This document shows positions 33,301-42,200 of a stretch of 64,000 nucleotides of DNA, in pieces. The DNA is from Bolinopsis microptera. Its lineage: Eukaryota > Ctenophora > Tentaculata > Lobata > Bolinopsidae. Positions within the stretch are counted from its first letter, which is position 1; each line of letters starts with the position of its first letter. Under the pieces are notes generated by a model. The model searched no databases, was not told where the DNA came from, and saw nothing but the letters and a program-made list of their open reading frames with translations. A program made the translations under genes and the position numbers. The DNA lies in the NCBI RefSeq assembly GCF_026151205.1, contig NC_087074.1, forward strand, positions 2,542,001 through 2,606,000. The letters are read 5' to 3'.

Positions 33301-35852
33301 ATGTAGGGTTTGATGACGGTGAATATCTTGTCTATGTAACAGATAATACCATCCTGCATACTGTACGCTATCTGCCCTATTGCCAGGAATGCTTTAGGAG
33401 ATACCAAACCTGACGGCTTGAAATTCTTTGCCTGAAATGTAACAGAAATTGAGTAAATCCATCTTCGTAAATGAAATAATCAGATAGATGAACGATAGTT
33501 ATGACGAATCAACAAACACTACCTGGAAATACGAATATTTATCAACAAGTTTGTCATCAATTCGTTGTAAACTTGACAATAACATGCCTGATTTCATATC
33601 AGGACCTTAAAAACAGAAAGCTAACCTGGGTGGTAAGATAACGAAAAGTTTCAGAGAGGAAGTATTCCTGGAATGTGGAACTATCAAAAGCAGCAAGACG
33701 AGGCAGCACCTCCGTTAACAGGAACTGAACTTCGGAGTTTTTGTAATTCTTTTGCAGCACCTTTTCTACTCCTTGTCCGATCTACAAAACCATTATGGGA
33801 TTATTCGTTGATTTTCTTTATCTCAGAATAAATTGTGATACATTTAAAAAAAATAGTAATAAAGCGTTTCAAGAGTAGACACTCTGAAATACACAACCCA
33901 CCTTGATAAAATTGTTCACGTTTTCGCCCGGTTCATATTCGTTAATCAATTTCCTGCATTGCTGTGAAAAATGGTGTCCCTCTTCACCAAACACGTTCTT
34001 CGGAATATCATACCTGAAATAGTTCAAATTGTTGTTGGAACCATAACAGAATGATATCCTAAGTCTCGTAACTTCATATGATATTCATCAAATTCTTATA
34101 GATTATATCTTGCCCCTGATAGGCAAAAAGCTAGTGCAAGTATTAAATTTGAGTTTTGAATTTCAGTATATACAGTGTATAATGATCGCATCGTTACTAC
34201 TACACTAATTTACTCCAAGAAAGACGATATTTTTAGGAAAACTCACAGCAAACTACTATCTGTTGGATCGTGTCCTTGTATCAAGCACGCAGTCTCCCTC
34301 TCCAGCGAAGACAACCCAATCAGCTTCAACAAACTGATCTTATCTGGACCACCAAAACAGTTCTCCTCGTATACCAGCAGTTCCTGACGCATGGTAGAGG
34401 TCCGTAACATCTCGATTATTATCATGATACCTCCACGCACTTCGTCATCCTTTGTTAACATGCTTTGTGCTTCACGGAGCAGTTCCTGGTAACATAATTT
34501 TTTAGCTGATTGTGGACATTTGAAATTCGACAACAACCTTTGGAAATGAGGACAATCTGACAGAACTAAATCTAAATACTTATTCTAGTTAGAACCCTTG
34601 GCAGGGATATCAAACTTTAAGAACTGGATAAATTCAAAACCCACCCGATAGTAACGTTTAGTCTCGTTCTCCTCATCGTGAGGGCTGTGAACGTTGTGAA
34701 TGTTGGTTTCTCTCTGGGCCACGATGGTCAGTGAGGCACGAAGTGCTGCTATCGCCGCAAATCTTATCTCCTTTTTCTGGTCTTTTAAAACTTTAACGAT
34801 GAGCTCTCGGAAGGAATTGAGCTTGTGGAAGAAGTAGGTTGGGGCGTTGATAGCCATTTCTCTTATAATGAGAATCTGAAACACAATATGTCAACATTTT
34901 AATTCCAAATGAAATATCAAATCTAACAATAATTTACAGATGCTTGTGATAGTAAAATCGAAAACGTACTAAATTTATCATACTATTACTGTAATAGAAA
35001 TGAAAAATTCAAGAGATAAGAAGACATACGGCGGCCATCTTGGAGCTAGCATTACTCTCTCGGCTGCTCTTTACTTTCTCATCCAGAATCTCAAACGCTC
35101 TGTCCATGACTGGCTCAATGAATCTGTCGTACAGGTTCCCTTCCGCACGTGCAAGACGACCCATCGCCCACGTGCTAAGGCGCAGAGTGGCGTCGTCATT
35201 ACAGGAGAGGTTTATTGTAGAGAGTGACTTGTTGTAACGCTGGGGTTGTGAGAACGACTTGCTGTCTGCTTCTATCAGGGCCACTGGAAATTACCATGAT
35301 CATTTAAGAATTTCAAACTGAATAGACCATCGAAGATAAGTATGATATTGACTGGGAATGGCTAAGGACTTTTGAGATGATAGGAAAAACTGAATTGATA
35401 TCCGGCAAGGGGCCGAAGCAACCTTATCAAGTATTTACCGATGGAAAGAACAGCTGCTTTCTTGTCCGCGACATCACTACTGTTGCTCAAAGTAACAATC
35501 TTGTGATTTAGTTCGTCAACAAACTTGCTGTACTTCTCCCCTCCAGGTCCCTCCTCTTGGAGGTCGCCCGCTATGTAGCTGTGGGGTGAATATCACGTGT
35601 TGATATCACGTGTTGATATCACTTGTTATTGTCACGTGTCATTGTCACGTGTTATTGTCACGTGTTATTTTCCTGGTCAAGAAAAGTGTTTTTCCAAAAT
35701 TCCCTCGCAGTAACGAGATACAGAGAAAGGTAATTATTAAATACAAATGTTTTAAAAAGAACTCACTTCTTAAGTTGGCAGGCAGCATCACACCGCTGAT
35801 TATCGTTCTTAGCCCGGATTAGGTTGAAGATGAATCGTTCTACTGTTGTCAT
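5165..35852 (-). CDS. MTOR: Serine/threonine kinase TOR (mTOR), N-terminal HEAT half and start of FAT
   Basis: TOR is the catalytic core of TORC1/TORC2, the nutrient and growth kinase. Exons from the start codon: 35767-35852, 35439-35578, 35030-35283, 34645-34875, 34247-34485, 33902-34013, 33626-33781, 33277-33431, 32945-33147, 32621-32788, 32392-32494, 31894-32080, 31413-31569, 31174-31283, 30916-30984, 15887-15970, 15584-15711, 15316-15459, 14909-15065, 14659-14784, 14317-14505, 13970-14161, 6222-6355, 5977-6108, 5604-5774, 5165-5264. All junctions are GT..AG and keep one frame over 1,309 codons. Diagnostic stretches against animal mTOR: REMAINAPTYFFHKL, NPAYILPFLREQL, EHSGIG, PKVMPTFLENV, LINALGGEFKTYI, YLHLLLPQIV, LAEDLFNAVFVSIWS. 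The last visible exon corresponds to about human residue 1440, at the start of FAT. A CAACAG|GTATGTAAG donor follows, so FRB and kinase exons must lie further left, outside the window. Confidence 0.95.
5284..5434. repeat. 26-bp tandem repeat in MTOR intron 25
   Basis: Five to six copies of a unit containing AAGGATAGTTAAAGG followed by TTAAGTTATTT. The last copy is expanded by a short TATATATA insertion. It begins about 20 bp upstream of MTOR exon 26. Confidence 0.93.
6682..7173. mobile_element. Foldback MITE with TTAA duplication, copy A (internally deleted)
   Basis: Flanked by TTAA (6678-6681 and 7174-7177). The ends are G-rich/C-rich (GGGGGCAGGGGG and its inverse), and the arms carry GTCTTCATGGAAATTTTCTC and TTTCTGATAGAGGGGAGTA in inverted orientation. 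The right arm is much shorter than in copy B. TTAA targets are characteristic of piggyBac-type transposition; no coding sequence remains. Confidence 0.8.
7799..10170 (+). CDS. Small secreted cysteine-rich protein, copy A (91 aa)
   Basis: Exon 1 (7799-7871) encodes a signal peptide, MSVKSGSTFLLTIVQLIG..., ending in donor GGTAAGAA. Exon 2 (9968-10170) follows a CTTTCAG acceptor and encodes DEGQCPASHPNVYNRGYG, CCKFDTTC, RNSSCCAG and PCPSGTC before an in-frame stop. The mature part has eight cysteines spaced C-13-CC-5-C-10-CC-7-C-4-C and one NSS glycosylation site. A GTGGGT donor-like site lies inside the last codons, so a third exon is possible. The gene is antisense inside MTOR intron 22 and is a tandem duplicate of the gene at 12548-13421. 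I do not recognise the family; defence, adhesion or matrix roles are all open. Compared with copy B, the upstream TATA-like box is lost and the intron has 1.9 kb of added repeats. Confidence 0.72.
8060..9060. repeat. Dispersed repeat fragments in the copy A intron
   Basis: Two fragments (about 8085-8270 and 8930-9056) match the 243-bp tandem unit at 21.6-23.0 kb, sharing TCATAATGATCAGGGTAGCA, TTTCCAGAAAAACTTTGA and ATCGCATTACAAAGGGG. Between them, at 8816-8935, is a copy of the G-run end GGGTGACATGTCCGCC and the TTTTTGGATTCTATGAGACA module also found at 44.8 kb and 46.9 kb. No coding potential. Confidence 0.75.
9324..9563 (+). promoter_or_regulatory. CACGTG-rich, TATA-containing promoter-like block
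   Basis: Three CACGTG palindromes at 9324, 9455 and 9502, the first within a full GTCACGTGAC, precede TATAAATA at 9556-9563. The block lies in the extra sequence of the copy A intron, about 400 bp before exon 2. It could drive an alternative transcript of copy A or be carried by a mobile sequence. Inference from motifs only. Confidence 0.4.
10753..11443. mobile_element. Foldback MITE with TTAA duplication, copy B (near-complete hairpin)
   Basis: Flanked by TTAA (10749-10752 and 11444-11447). Two arms of about 340 bp are near-perfect inverses: the left arm runs from GTCTTCATCAAAATTCTCTC through CTAGCCGAAATTATCG, TTTTCAATCGCGTGTTCTGA and TCAGTTAGAAGAGAACTCTA, and the right arm returns in reverse. 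The centre contains a second small hairpin around AATCTTGGACCT. It has no gene and resembles piggyBac-type non-autonomous elements by its target site. Confidence 0.85.
11898..12430 (+). repeat. 41-bp minisatellite, 13 exact-length units, each with CACGTG
   Basis: The unit starts TATAGCCCACGTGACTTAA, then CACAACCAGCGTGACG(T/C)GAGG. It repeats 13 times without length change over 533 bp; units differ at ACCAC/ACAC and CGTGAGG/CGCGAGG positions. Each unit has one palindromic CACGTG and one GTGACG(T) motif. It ends about 120 bp upstream of the copy B start codon; block A has only a single degenerate counterpart. Confidence 0.97.
12465..12470 (+). promoter_or_regulatory. TATA-like box of cysteine-rich gene copy B
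   Basis: TTTATATATC lies 78-83 bp upstream of the start codon, a plausible core promoter position. The equivalent place in copy A reads TTGTATTTC and has no TATA box. Confidence 0.45.
12548..13421 (+). CDS. Small secreted cysteine-rich protein, copy B (84 aa)
   Basis: Exon 1 (12548-12617) encodes MSVKSGSIILLTLIQLIGSA, a good signal peptide with likely cleavage after GSA, then donor GGTAAGC. Exon 2 (13237-13421) follows a CCTTCAG acceptor and encodes DEDQCPASHPNVYHEGYG, CCKFDTTC, NSSCCAG, PCPSGTC and a stop. It has the same eight-cysteine pattern as copy A, and the sequence around the cysteines is almost unchanged while the signal peptide and tail differ. As in copy A, a GTGGGT donor-like site overlaps the stop, so the last exon may be longer in the transcript. 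The gene is nested antisense in MTOR intron 22, preceded by a TATA-like box and the 13-unit CACGTG minisatellite, and its intron carries a SINE. Function unknown. Confidence 0.75.
12788..13162 (-). mobile_element. tRNA-derived SINE with target-site duplication
   Basis: Read on the minus strand, the head is CCGGGTGGTGTAGTGGTAAT (A-box), a CTCCCAA anticodon-like loop as in glycine tRNA, and GGTTCAAACCC (B-box), followed by about 270 bp of body and an (ATT)n tail. The direct repeats AAGAATTT at 12780-12787 and 13163-13170 flank it exactly. The paralogous site in block A (about 9890) lacks it. Confidence 0.9.
13970..15970 (-). CDS. MTOR: MTOR exons 16-22 cluster (mid HEAT region)
   Basis: Seven exons encode the region from VDGATMMTYLDELF to TIRDISE, with GYVVKPYQEYPELL, LLGQLGALSPYK, MPTFLENV and YLHLLLPQIV matching mid-HEAT mTOR. 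The cluster is isolated between a 14.9-kb intron full of satellite DNA (15971-30915) and a 7.6-kb intron that hosts the nested cysteine-rich genes (6356-13969). Confidence 0.93.
15155..15181. repeat. G17 run with flanking 13-bp direct repeats
   Basis: A run of about 17 G followed by GCATTGGCCA sits between two copies of ACCATATTATATT, in the MTOR intron between exons 18 and 19. The arrangement looks like a short insertion with a target duplication, or slippage. Confidence 0.6.
16260..21545 (+). repeat. 185-bp satellite array, left arm (about 28 units)
   Basis: Units contain ACCCCTGTAGTGCTTTTATG, TTCCGGGGTAGGTGGGACAT, AATGGGTTCTACCTGTCCC, AAGTTTCGACCTCTCAACCC and GGGGCCACGCCCATCCC. Period is about 185 bp. 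The first three units (16260-17050) are strongly diverged and indel-rich, then the array becomes homogeneous. It lies in MTOR intron 15. The short frames across it are produced by the repeat; 185 is not a multiple of three, so no frame persists. Confidence 0.97.
21600..22970. repeat. 243-bp tandem repeat between the satellite arms (about 5-6 units)
   Basis: The unit contains AATCGTATATCGAACTTCG, GGCTCAGAATGATCAGGATA, TTCCAGAAAAACTTTGAAAA, TCGGTCCGAGTCATTCTCGA and GAGCTCGTATTGCGAACGGG. Unit starts at about 22085, 22327, 22568 and 22812 give a period of 242-244 bp. Single diverged copies lie at 8.1 and 9.0 kb. Confidence 0.95.
22975..23400. repeat. Dispersed repeat, copy 1
   Basis: Runs from AATCACCTATATTGTGCTTT through CATCTGATCTGAAAAA, TATCTCGTTAACAAAATTGA, AATCACCTGATCACACGTAA and CTCGGTCATCTGAGAAGCTA to CTCGATCTGATTATC. 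It is the reverse complement of a repeat at 52390-52960. It has no coding potential and sits at the centre of the satellite palindrome. Confidence 0.8.
23490..30755 (-). repeat. 185-bp satellite array, right arm (about 39 units, inverted)
   Basis: Same satellite as 16260-21545 but on the opposite strand: GATGGGCGTGGCCCCTGGGA, GGGTTGAGAGGTCGAAACTT, CAGAACCCATTTTTAAACTA, ATGTCCCACCTACCCCGGAA. The period alternates 184/185 through TTTAGC versus TTTTAGC variants. The first unit or two (23490-23580) are degenerate; the rest are highly uniform. The array ends abruptly at AGCACTACAGGGGTGAAAAG, 160 bp before MTOR exon 15. Confidence 0.97.
30916..35852 (-). CDS. MTOR: MTOR exons 1-15 cluster (N-terminal HEAT repeats)
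   Basis: Fifteen exons separated by introns of roughly 100-400 bp encode about 790 residues of HEAT solenoid. The start codon at 35852 begins MTTVERFIFNLIRAKND, shorter than the vertebrate N-terminus and lacking its Ala/Thr-rich leader. Exon 9 must begin at 33147 (ATACAGACG) rather than at the nearer AG at 33122, because only the former keeps the frame. The start lies about 400 bp downstream of the TUBGCP5 stop codon, so the promoter is probably in that gap or within the preceding gene's 3' region. Confidence 0.93.
35594..35664. promoter_or_regulatory. 13-bp-phased CACGTG array in MTOR intron 1
   Basis: CACGTG occurs at 35594, 35607, 35633, 35646 and 35659, with CACTTG at 35620: six positions in exact 13-bp register. 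CACGTG is the core of binding sites for MYC/USF/MITF-TFE type bHLH-zip factors. The array lies about 190-260 bp downstream of the MTOR start codon. A regulatory role is inference; it may be a simple repeat. Confidence 0.5.
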
Positions 35853-36255
35853 CACATCTTCATTCTTTTAATTATCCATCTTCTAAAAACAGAGTTTTTA
35901 GGCGCACATATCATAAATGTTTTACTGAGTATTAGCAAGCGTCTATGACACATCATGACACATCAGATCATAGAAGAGAATCAGATTAGAAGGTAAATAT
36001 AAATTTTAAGAATCTTTTGGTCAATTCCATTATATCACAATCTTATACATTTAATCATAATTGAAGAAATTCAATGAAAGCATCCATAAGTCGTTAATAA
36101 ATACAAAAGATACAAATATCAAAAATTTACAATGCTACATAATATAAAATAAGTAAATTGTCATCAACGTATCTTAAATATGCATTACAATAATAAAAGA
36201 ATACAAAATTCCCTGACAATACAAATAAACGAGATTGGAACACAGTAACTTTGTA
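35853..36255. other. Intergenic gap between TUBGCP5 stop and MTOR start
   Basis: AT-rich, about 400 bp, with no gene seen. It must contain the TUBGCP5 3' untranslated region and probably the MTOR promoter or 5' UTR. No AATAAA is obvious on the minus strand; an ATTAAA occurs near 36050. Confidence 0.5.
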
Positions 36256-39200
36256 TCAGGACAATGAAGTCTCCAACCAATCGAAATGAGGCTGGGGCAC
36301 GCTGGCCACCTGGTTCCGCTTTTTAACCAAGTTGGTTACAAACTCAATACACTTCCGTACATCTCTCATGATCTGTTCGAGGGCCACATTGTCCAACTCC
36401 TCAGCATCCAGCACACGTCTGAACTTTATACCCTTGCTAAGAGCATGTCTGATAGCACCCAAACAAGATGAATATTCCGGAGTAAGGAGACAGTACTCTT
36501 CCATAATATTACAGTACTTTTTATGAATCTGCACGTACTCATCAAGTTCCAGCGCTTTGTCCAGTTCACGGCGCATGTCAGCACCGGTACAATGCAGCAC
36601 CCTCTGCATTGTGTACGCCTGGATCACCTTGATAAAGTTAATAAGCTCGTACCTAAAACAGTGTACCTGGTTTGAGAGCGGGTGTTGCAAGTTAGACTGC
36701 ACCACCAGAGGTAACACACACCACGCTGTGTACTTTATCTGCAGCAACAGTGTGAAAACCTTCTGATAGATAACCAGCAGTTCGTTATCTAACACAATGT
36801 CAACAGGAAATGGCGGCAAATAGTCCACTTTAACACACTGGAACATGTCCAACTCGCTGGTGGTTTGTTTGGTAGGGTTCTGTTGTTTGACCACACCCAT
36901 TCTCAAGTGGTTGGAGTAGTTGGTGAAGGGGGACATGCACTCCCTCAAGAACGGTGTCATCCCTCGTAACGTCTCACCCGTGTAGACGTCTTTGAACATT
37001 TCTTCGCAGAATGTGGACATGGGGAGGCCAGCTTCCATCAGCAGGACTTTTCTAAGGGTGTTAAGATGGTCGTCCAGGTGGAAGTCGTGTCTGAGTATTT
37101 TGAGGAGAGAGAATGAAACTTGTGTGCAGCGTTTCTCCATCAGAGGGACTAGGATCTTCAGGATTGATGTAGATGGAAGGATGTGTAGTTTGCCTATAGT
37201 GTTGAAAATCTCGCTGTAAATTGGGACCTCTTCTTTTTGGGGAGATAAACTCATTGCCATGTCCACGAACAGTGATGTCAGCAAACGGTCACTCTGACAC
37301 TGATCAACATTACCTAACTCAAACGGGATGAGAGTCGTTTGGGGAACCTCTGGGGCTGAGCTTAACAGGGATTTACCGAGATACTTCTTGATGAATACGT
37401 GGAAAAGATCCGCGTCTGGATCACCAAGTTTTCCTAACTTACTGATTAGCTCGATCGCTTTTCCTGCCTTTAACAACTTTTCCCTTAACGGTAAAAATAT
37501 GCCTGGAATCTGGCTGTCAGGACCTAAATCATTATCCTTGAAGACAAGGCCACTTTCCCAGAACTCTGTAGAAGAAATGGATATATCAGGGTCACGTGTT
37601 AAGAACAGTTCGTCGGTGGTGTTGTTGAGATCCCCGTGCGAGAGCCAAGTGTCGATGGTGGTGAGGAGCGGTTGTAAAGTACAGAGGAATACTGTTAGCA
37701 GTACCTGTCAAGGATGGTGACTCAATTAGTTACAGCAAATCGGTGGAAGAGGGTGTAATGTAAATAACGAGTTATTTTGGGTACAGAATATTTGGTAAAA
37801 CCCCAGGGGATTATTCTTTTTCTAAACATAAACAAAGATGATTTAATTAATAAGGTACTAATTATTGCAATAGACTGATATCGTGTCAGAGAACAATTAA
37901 TAATTTGATCTAAGGAACCTTGGTAACATGTTGTGACAGAATGCCCATACTCTCATACAACTCCAGTGTATTGAACAAAATGTTGATGAGTCGGGTTACA
38001 CACACACTCGGACTATCCAAGTCTATATCATGCAGGATCTCTTCTACCTGAATTGTTATTATTATTCTACCTTACATTGTTTAATAAAATACGGAGTTGG
38101 AAGATTTCTCACAGTTGACCGATGCTGATCACTTGATTACACGTCACAGTATGGAAAGTTGAGTAAAAGTATGACATCATGAATAGAGTATGACGTCATA
38201 TAAAGAGGGAGCTCACGTACCATGTCGTAAAGAGCGCTGACTATCTCACACTGGCCCCTGATACATTCCTTTAGTTGTATTACCGTTACTACATCACTTT
38301 GCCTCATTACCTGAAACCAGAAATACAAGTGAACTTCTGAATTTGAAGAGTTGGTTAAGATTTTGACAGTAACTGAATCATAGACCTCTTTCAATATTGC
38401 TCTAAAGTTATAAAATTAAACATTGCACGAGTTTGAGGTTTTCTAAAACTTAGAATATATCTTTATAATTAAGTTTGATGTTTTACCAACTTACTTTGCG
38501 CTCAATGATAGACATTGCGCTTGTGAGCTGCTGCAAGTACATGAATATAGCGCACGCAAAGGCTTGGTAAGTCCTACTGCCGTAAGGGTGGGAGGGCTGT
38601 GCAACATAGTTCAGCACATCGTCACTCACATAGTGCAGACTTTGCACCTGACAGAATATCCGGGTCATTCCTTTATAACTTCTGTAAAACACATGTCTCA
38701 TTTACGGTAACACGACATCTGTCCGACAGCGACTCTTGTCCGACTCATGTTACCAAAAAAACGACATCTGTCCGAAATTGTGATTTAATTTCAATTAGAG
38801 CTTGTGACGTCACAAGATTACCCGTGAGCTTGAGAAATACGAATGTGATCCGAAAGTCGGAGAGTTGTCGCCCAAAACGACTCCTGTCCGAAACCGCTAA
38901 TTCAGCTGTCGGACAGATGTCGCCCAATCCTCATTTACATATTCTATATAATCTAAATTCTGAAACTCTAAACCTGAAGCTACTCGAAAAGTTTTCAAAG
39001 AAAACTATTCAGGGTAAAGTTTAAGCACAAAGTACAATGAAGTTAGTTGATCTTACCATCTGAATGATGTCGAGGAAGTAGTTGAGGACATTGTATAGTG
39101 CCTCTTGAGAGTAGTGCTGAACTGTTATATCCTCTCTAAGGTACACTTTGTGTTCATCAAAAACGGGGAATATGAAGCTAGTTGGGGCTCCTTGAAGCAT

Positions 39201-42200
39201 TGTCAGGATCTCCCGCAGTATCTGTACAAGTACAGAGTTAGAATATTAGGTTTATAACGTACACTTTTTACGTTACACAAATACTTATTCGATATTGTTG
39301 AGCAGGTGAAGAAATTTCAGCAATAACCTTTACTCTGATATTCATGCTTTTCATTCTAGTCATATGGTAGTTAATACAGTAACTGTAAACTCAATTTGAA
39401 GTTTCTAGTTCACAAATTTCTGAGCGGCTTTCCGGCATCTAATTGATATGTTAGGGCAGATGATAAATAAAATGATAATATAATATCAGTACCTGCAGCT
39501 CAGTAATAGGCTCCAGATTAGCATCATTCCTCCAGTACTGCTTAACAAGAGACTGGCAAATGTCAGCGTATTTGGGTATCATGGCTGGACTCATCTCTGG
39601 TTCCTTCACCGGCACTGAAATTGACACGTCACATTCACATTGTGGTACAGAGGCACATATTAGGTGCGATGGGTGCGGGATCGCACAATTTACCGTTTTC
39701 CGCACATTTCCGCATAATTTATTGTTTTCCGCACATTTCCGAACATTTTGTAATTTTCTGCATATTTCCGCATAATCTAGCATTTTCCGCGTAATTTCGC
39801 ATAATTTTGAAATTTTCGCGTTAAGATTTTCAAGTGTAAAAACCAAAATATTTTAAAAGTCGGGCTCTTTTAGGACCGTGACTCAGGCCCTTTAAGGACC
39901 CTGACCCAGGCCCTTTCGGGACCCTGACCCAGGCCCTTTCGGGACCCTGACCCAGGCCCTTTCGGGACCGTGACCCAGGCCCTTTTGGAACTCATGCCTA
40001 GGCCACGTGACCCGGTTACCACGTGACCCAGGCCTTTTCGGGACCGTGACCCAAGCCCTTTCGGGACCGTTACCCAGGCCCTTTCGGGACCGTGACCCAG
40101 GCCCTTTCGGGACCGTGACCCAGGCCCTTTCGGGACCGTGACCCAGGCCGTTATGGAACCCTCGTCGTTACCGTACTTCGATTATAGTGTATCAGTTATC
40201 ATTCGTAACTTCACCACATCATCTGCTTACTCTATATCACATCACAACGTCATGGACCGTTTCCTAAAGAAACGAACAGCTACACACAGTGACCGGCTGC
40301 ACGACGGCCAGGCCCCCCTCATTATTCGGGAGATCAGATCATGACACCAATTAGTGACGTATGATTAGTGATGTGATCCATCAGTAGAATTTAATTGACC
40401 TAGAAATGGGCTAGATACAGAGTAGAGTTCACATGTCGACTCTGTTCACATAATATTATTAGTTAAATTGTGTTAATACTTTACCATACTACACGTAATA
40501 AAACAAATAAACCCTGTTTACAATGAGATAACATCACATGATCGAATCACGTGTTTTGATAACAAAGCTAGAGACTAAGGGGTATGGAGCACACTGCTTT
40601 TCATGTGTTTTATAGACTGACCATTAGTTCTTTTACACAGATTGTACTACTAGTCTTAACTATAATTATAAAGATTATCTTTTGTGGGGACCGAGGGCTC
40701 GTCATCCGAGTATAAAGCTGACACTCCTGATCACTACGTTCATAGAAATATTTCCTTTACCCTCATGAGATGTTGTCTGTATATATTGTCTTAACAATTG
40801 ATCAATGTTCTCATTGTTCCAAATCTCATGATTCAATTTCACTTAACAAATTAACTCCTAACTAACCTTATGCCTAACTTACCTTATGCCTAACACGCAT
40901 TACACATTATTTTATTTCCTCATCTTTGCCTTTGTTGATTGTTCATCTTCTCGCACAATTCCTTAAGTGGGTGAGTCATCGTCATGTGAATGTTTGCATA
41001 ATGATCATTATGATCATTATGAGCCTAACATATTTTTTCCGGTTTACTTGCTACACGTTGCGATCAAAAGGGTGTGTCAACGATTTACTTTACTGAAGCC
41101 CGTACCTTTTAGTAGTACCTACCTCTCGATATACGATTTTGGAATCGAAGCTTCCCCCTTGTAATGCGACCACATATGTGATATACCAGTCAAGCGGTCA
41201 GATCTTAAAGATCATGTTTACTTCTTAATGCAATGCCATGATGTACAGAGTTGACATGTGAACTCTACCCTGTATCTAGCCCATTTCTAGGTCAGTTAAA
41301 TTCTACTGATGGATCACATCACTAATTATACGTCACTAATTGGTGATATGATCTGATCTACGTTGGACCCCTAATAATAAGGGGGCCTGGTCGTCGGCCT
41401 CTCCAGTGACCCATCATCAAGCTCACCACACAAGAAACAGAAGATACCTGCATGGGATCTGATCGACTCTATCAAGAGGCGACTTCAAATAACGGTCTCC
41501 TGATCTCTACCAGATCAAGTCACTGTTCTCAGATAACTGAATCTCAATATTAGGTTCAATCATGGTCTTAGTAAAGAACTACACCTTCAGTAACACATAA
41601 ACAGACCTATTTTTGATAAGAGCGGCGGTTATACGTTTAGAATTTCCAAAGTCCTTGAGAAAATGCAAAAGAAAACCGCACAATTCCCGCACAAATTTCG
41701 CCGCACATTTGCCGCATAATTGGTAAAAATTTACCGCACCTTACCGCACATTTAACCTTTATAGTCGGGTGTGGTACCGCATAATTTCGATTTTTTACCG
41801 CACCTAATATGTGCCTCTGTTGTGGTAACACTAGTACTATAATCTGATTTGTGCTGCTTGTGTTGTGGTCAGTGCATATAAAACAGTGCATATAAAACAC
41901 TGGTCCTCCCCTGTCATAACCGGTTTTCTAGTATTAATGTATTTTTAAAGAACGAAGTCAGGGACTCAAATGGGAATATTATAATTTTAAAATATTATGA
42001 TTTAAAAATAACTTTTAATTCTTCGAGGCTTAAAGGATTTATAAATGCTTTTGTCAAATTAAGCAAAGTAACATCAGGAGCATGTAAATATAGCAACATT
42101 CACATGATAAGAGGAGCAGCATAAAATAACTAGCATCGTTGATGCCGGCGAGATGTTAGCAACGTACCTTAATTCAACTCAAGATCAAAACGTCACGAGT

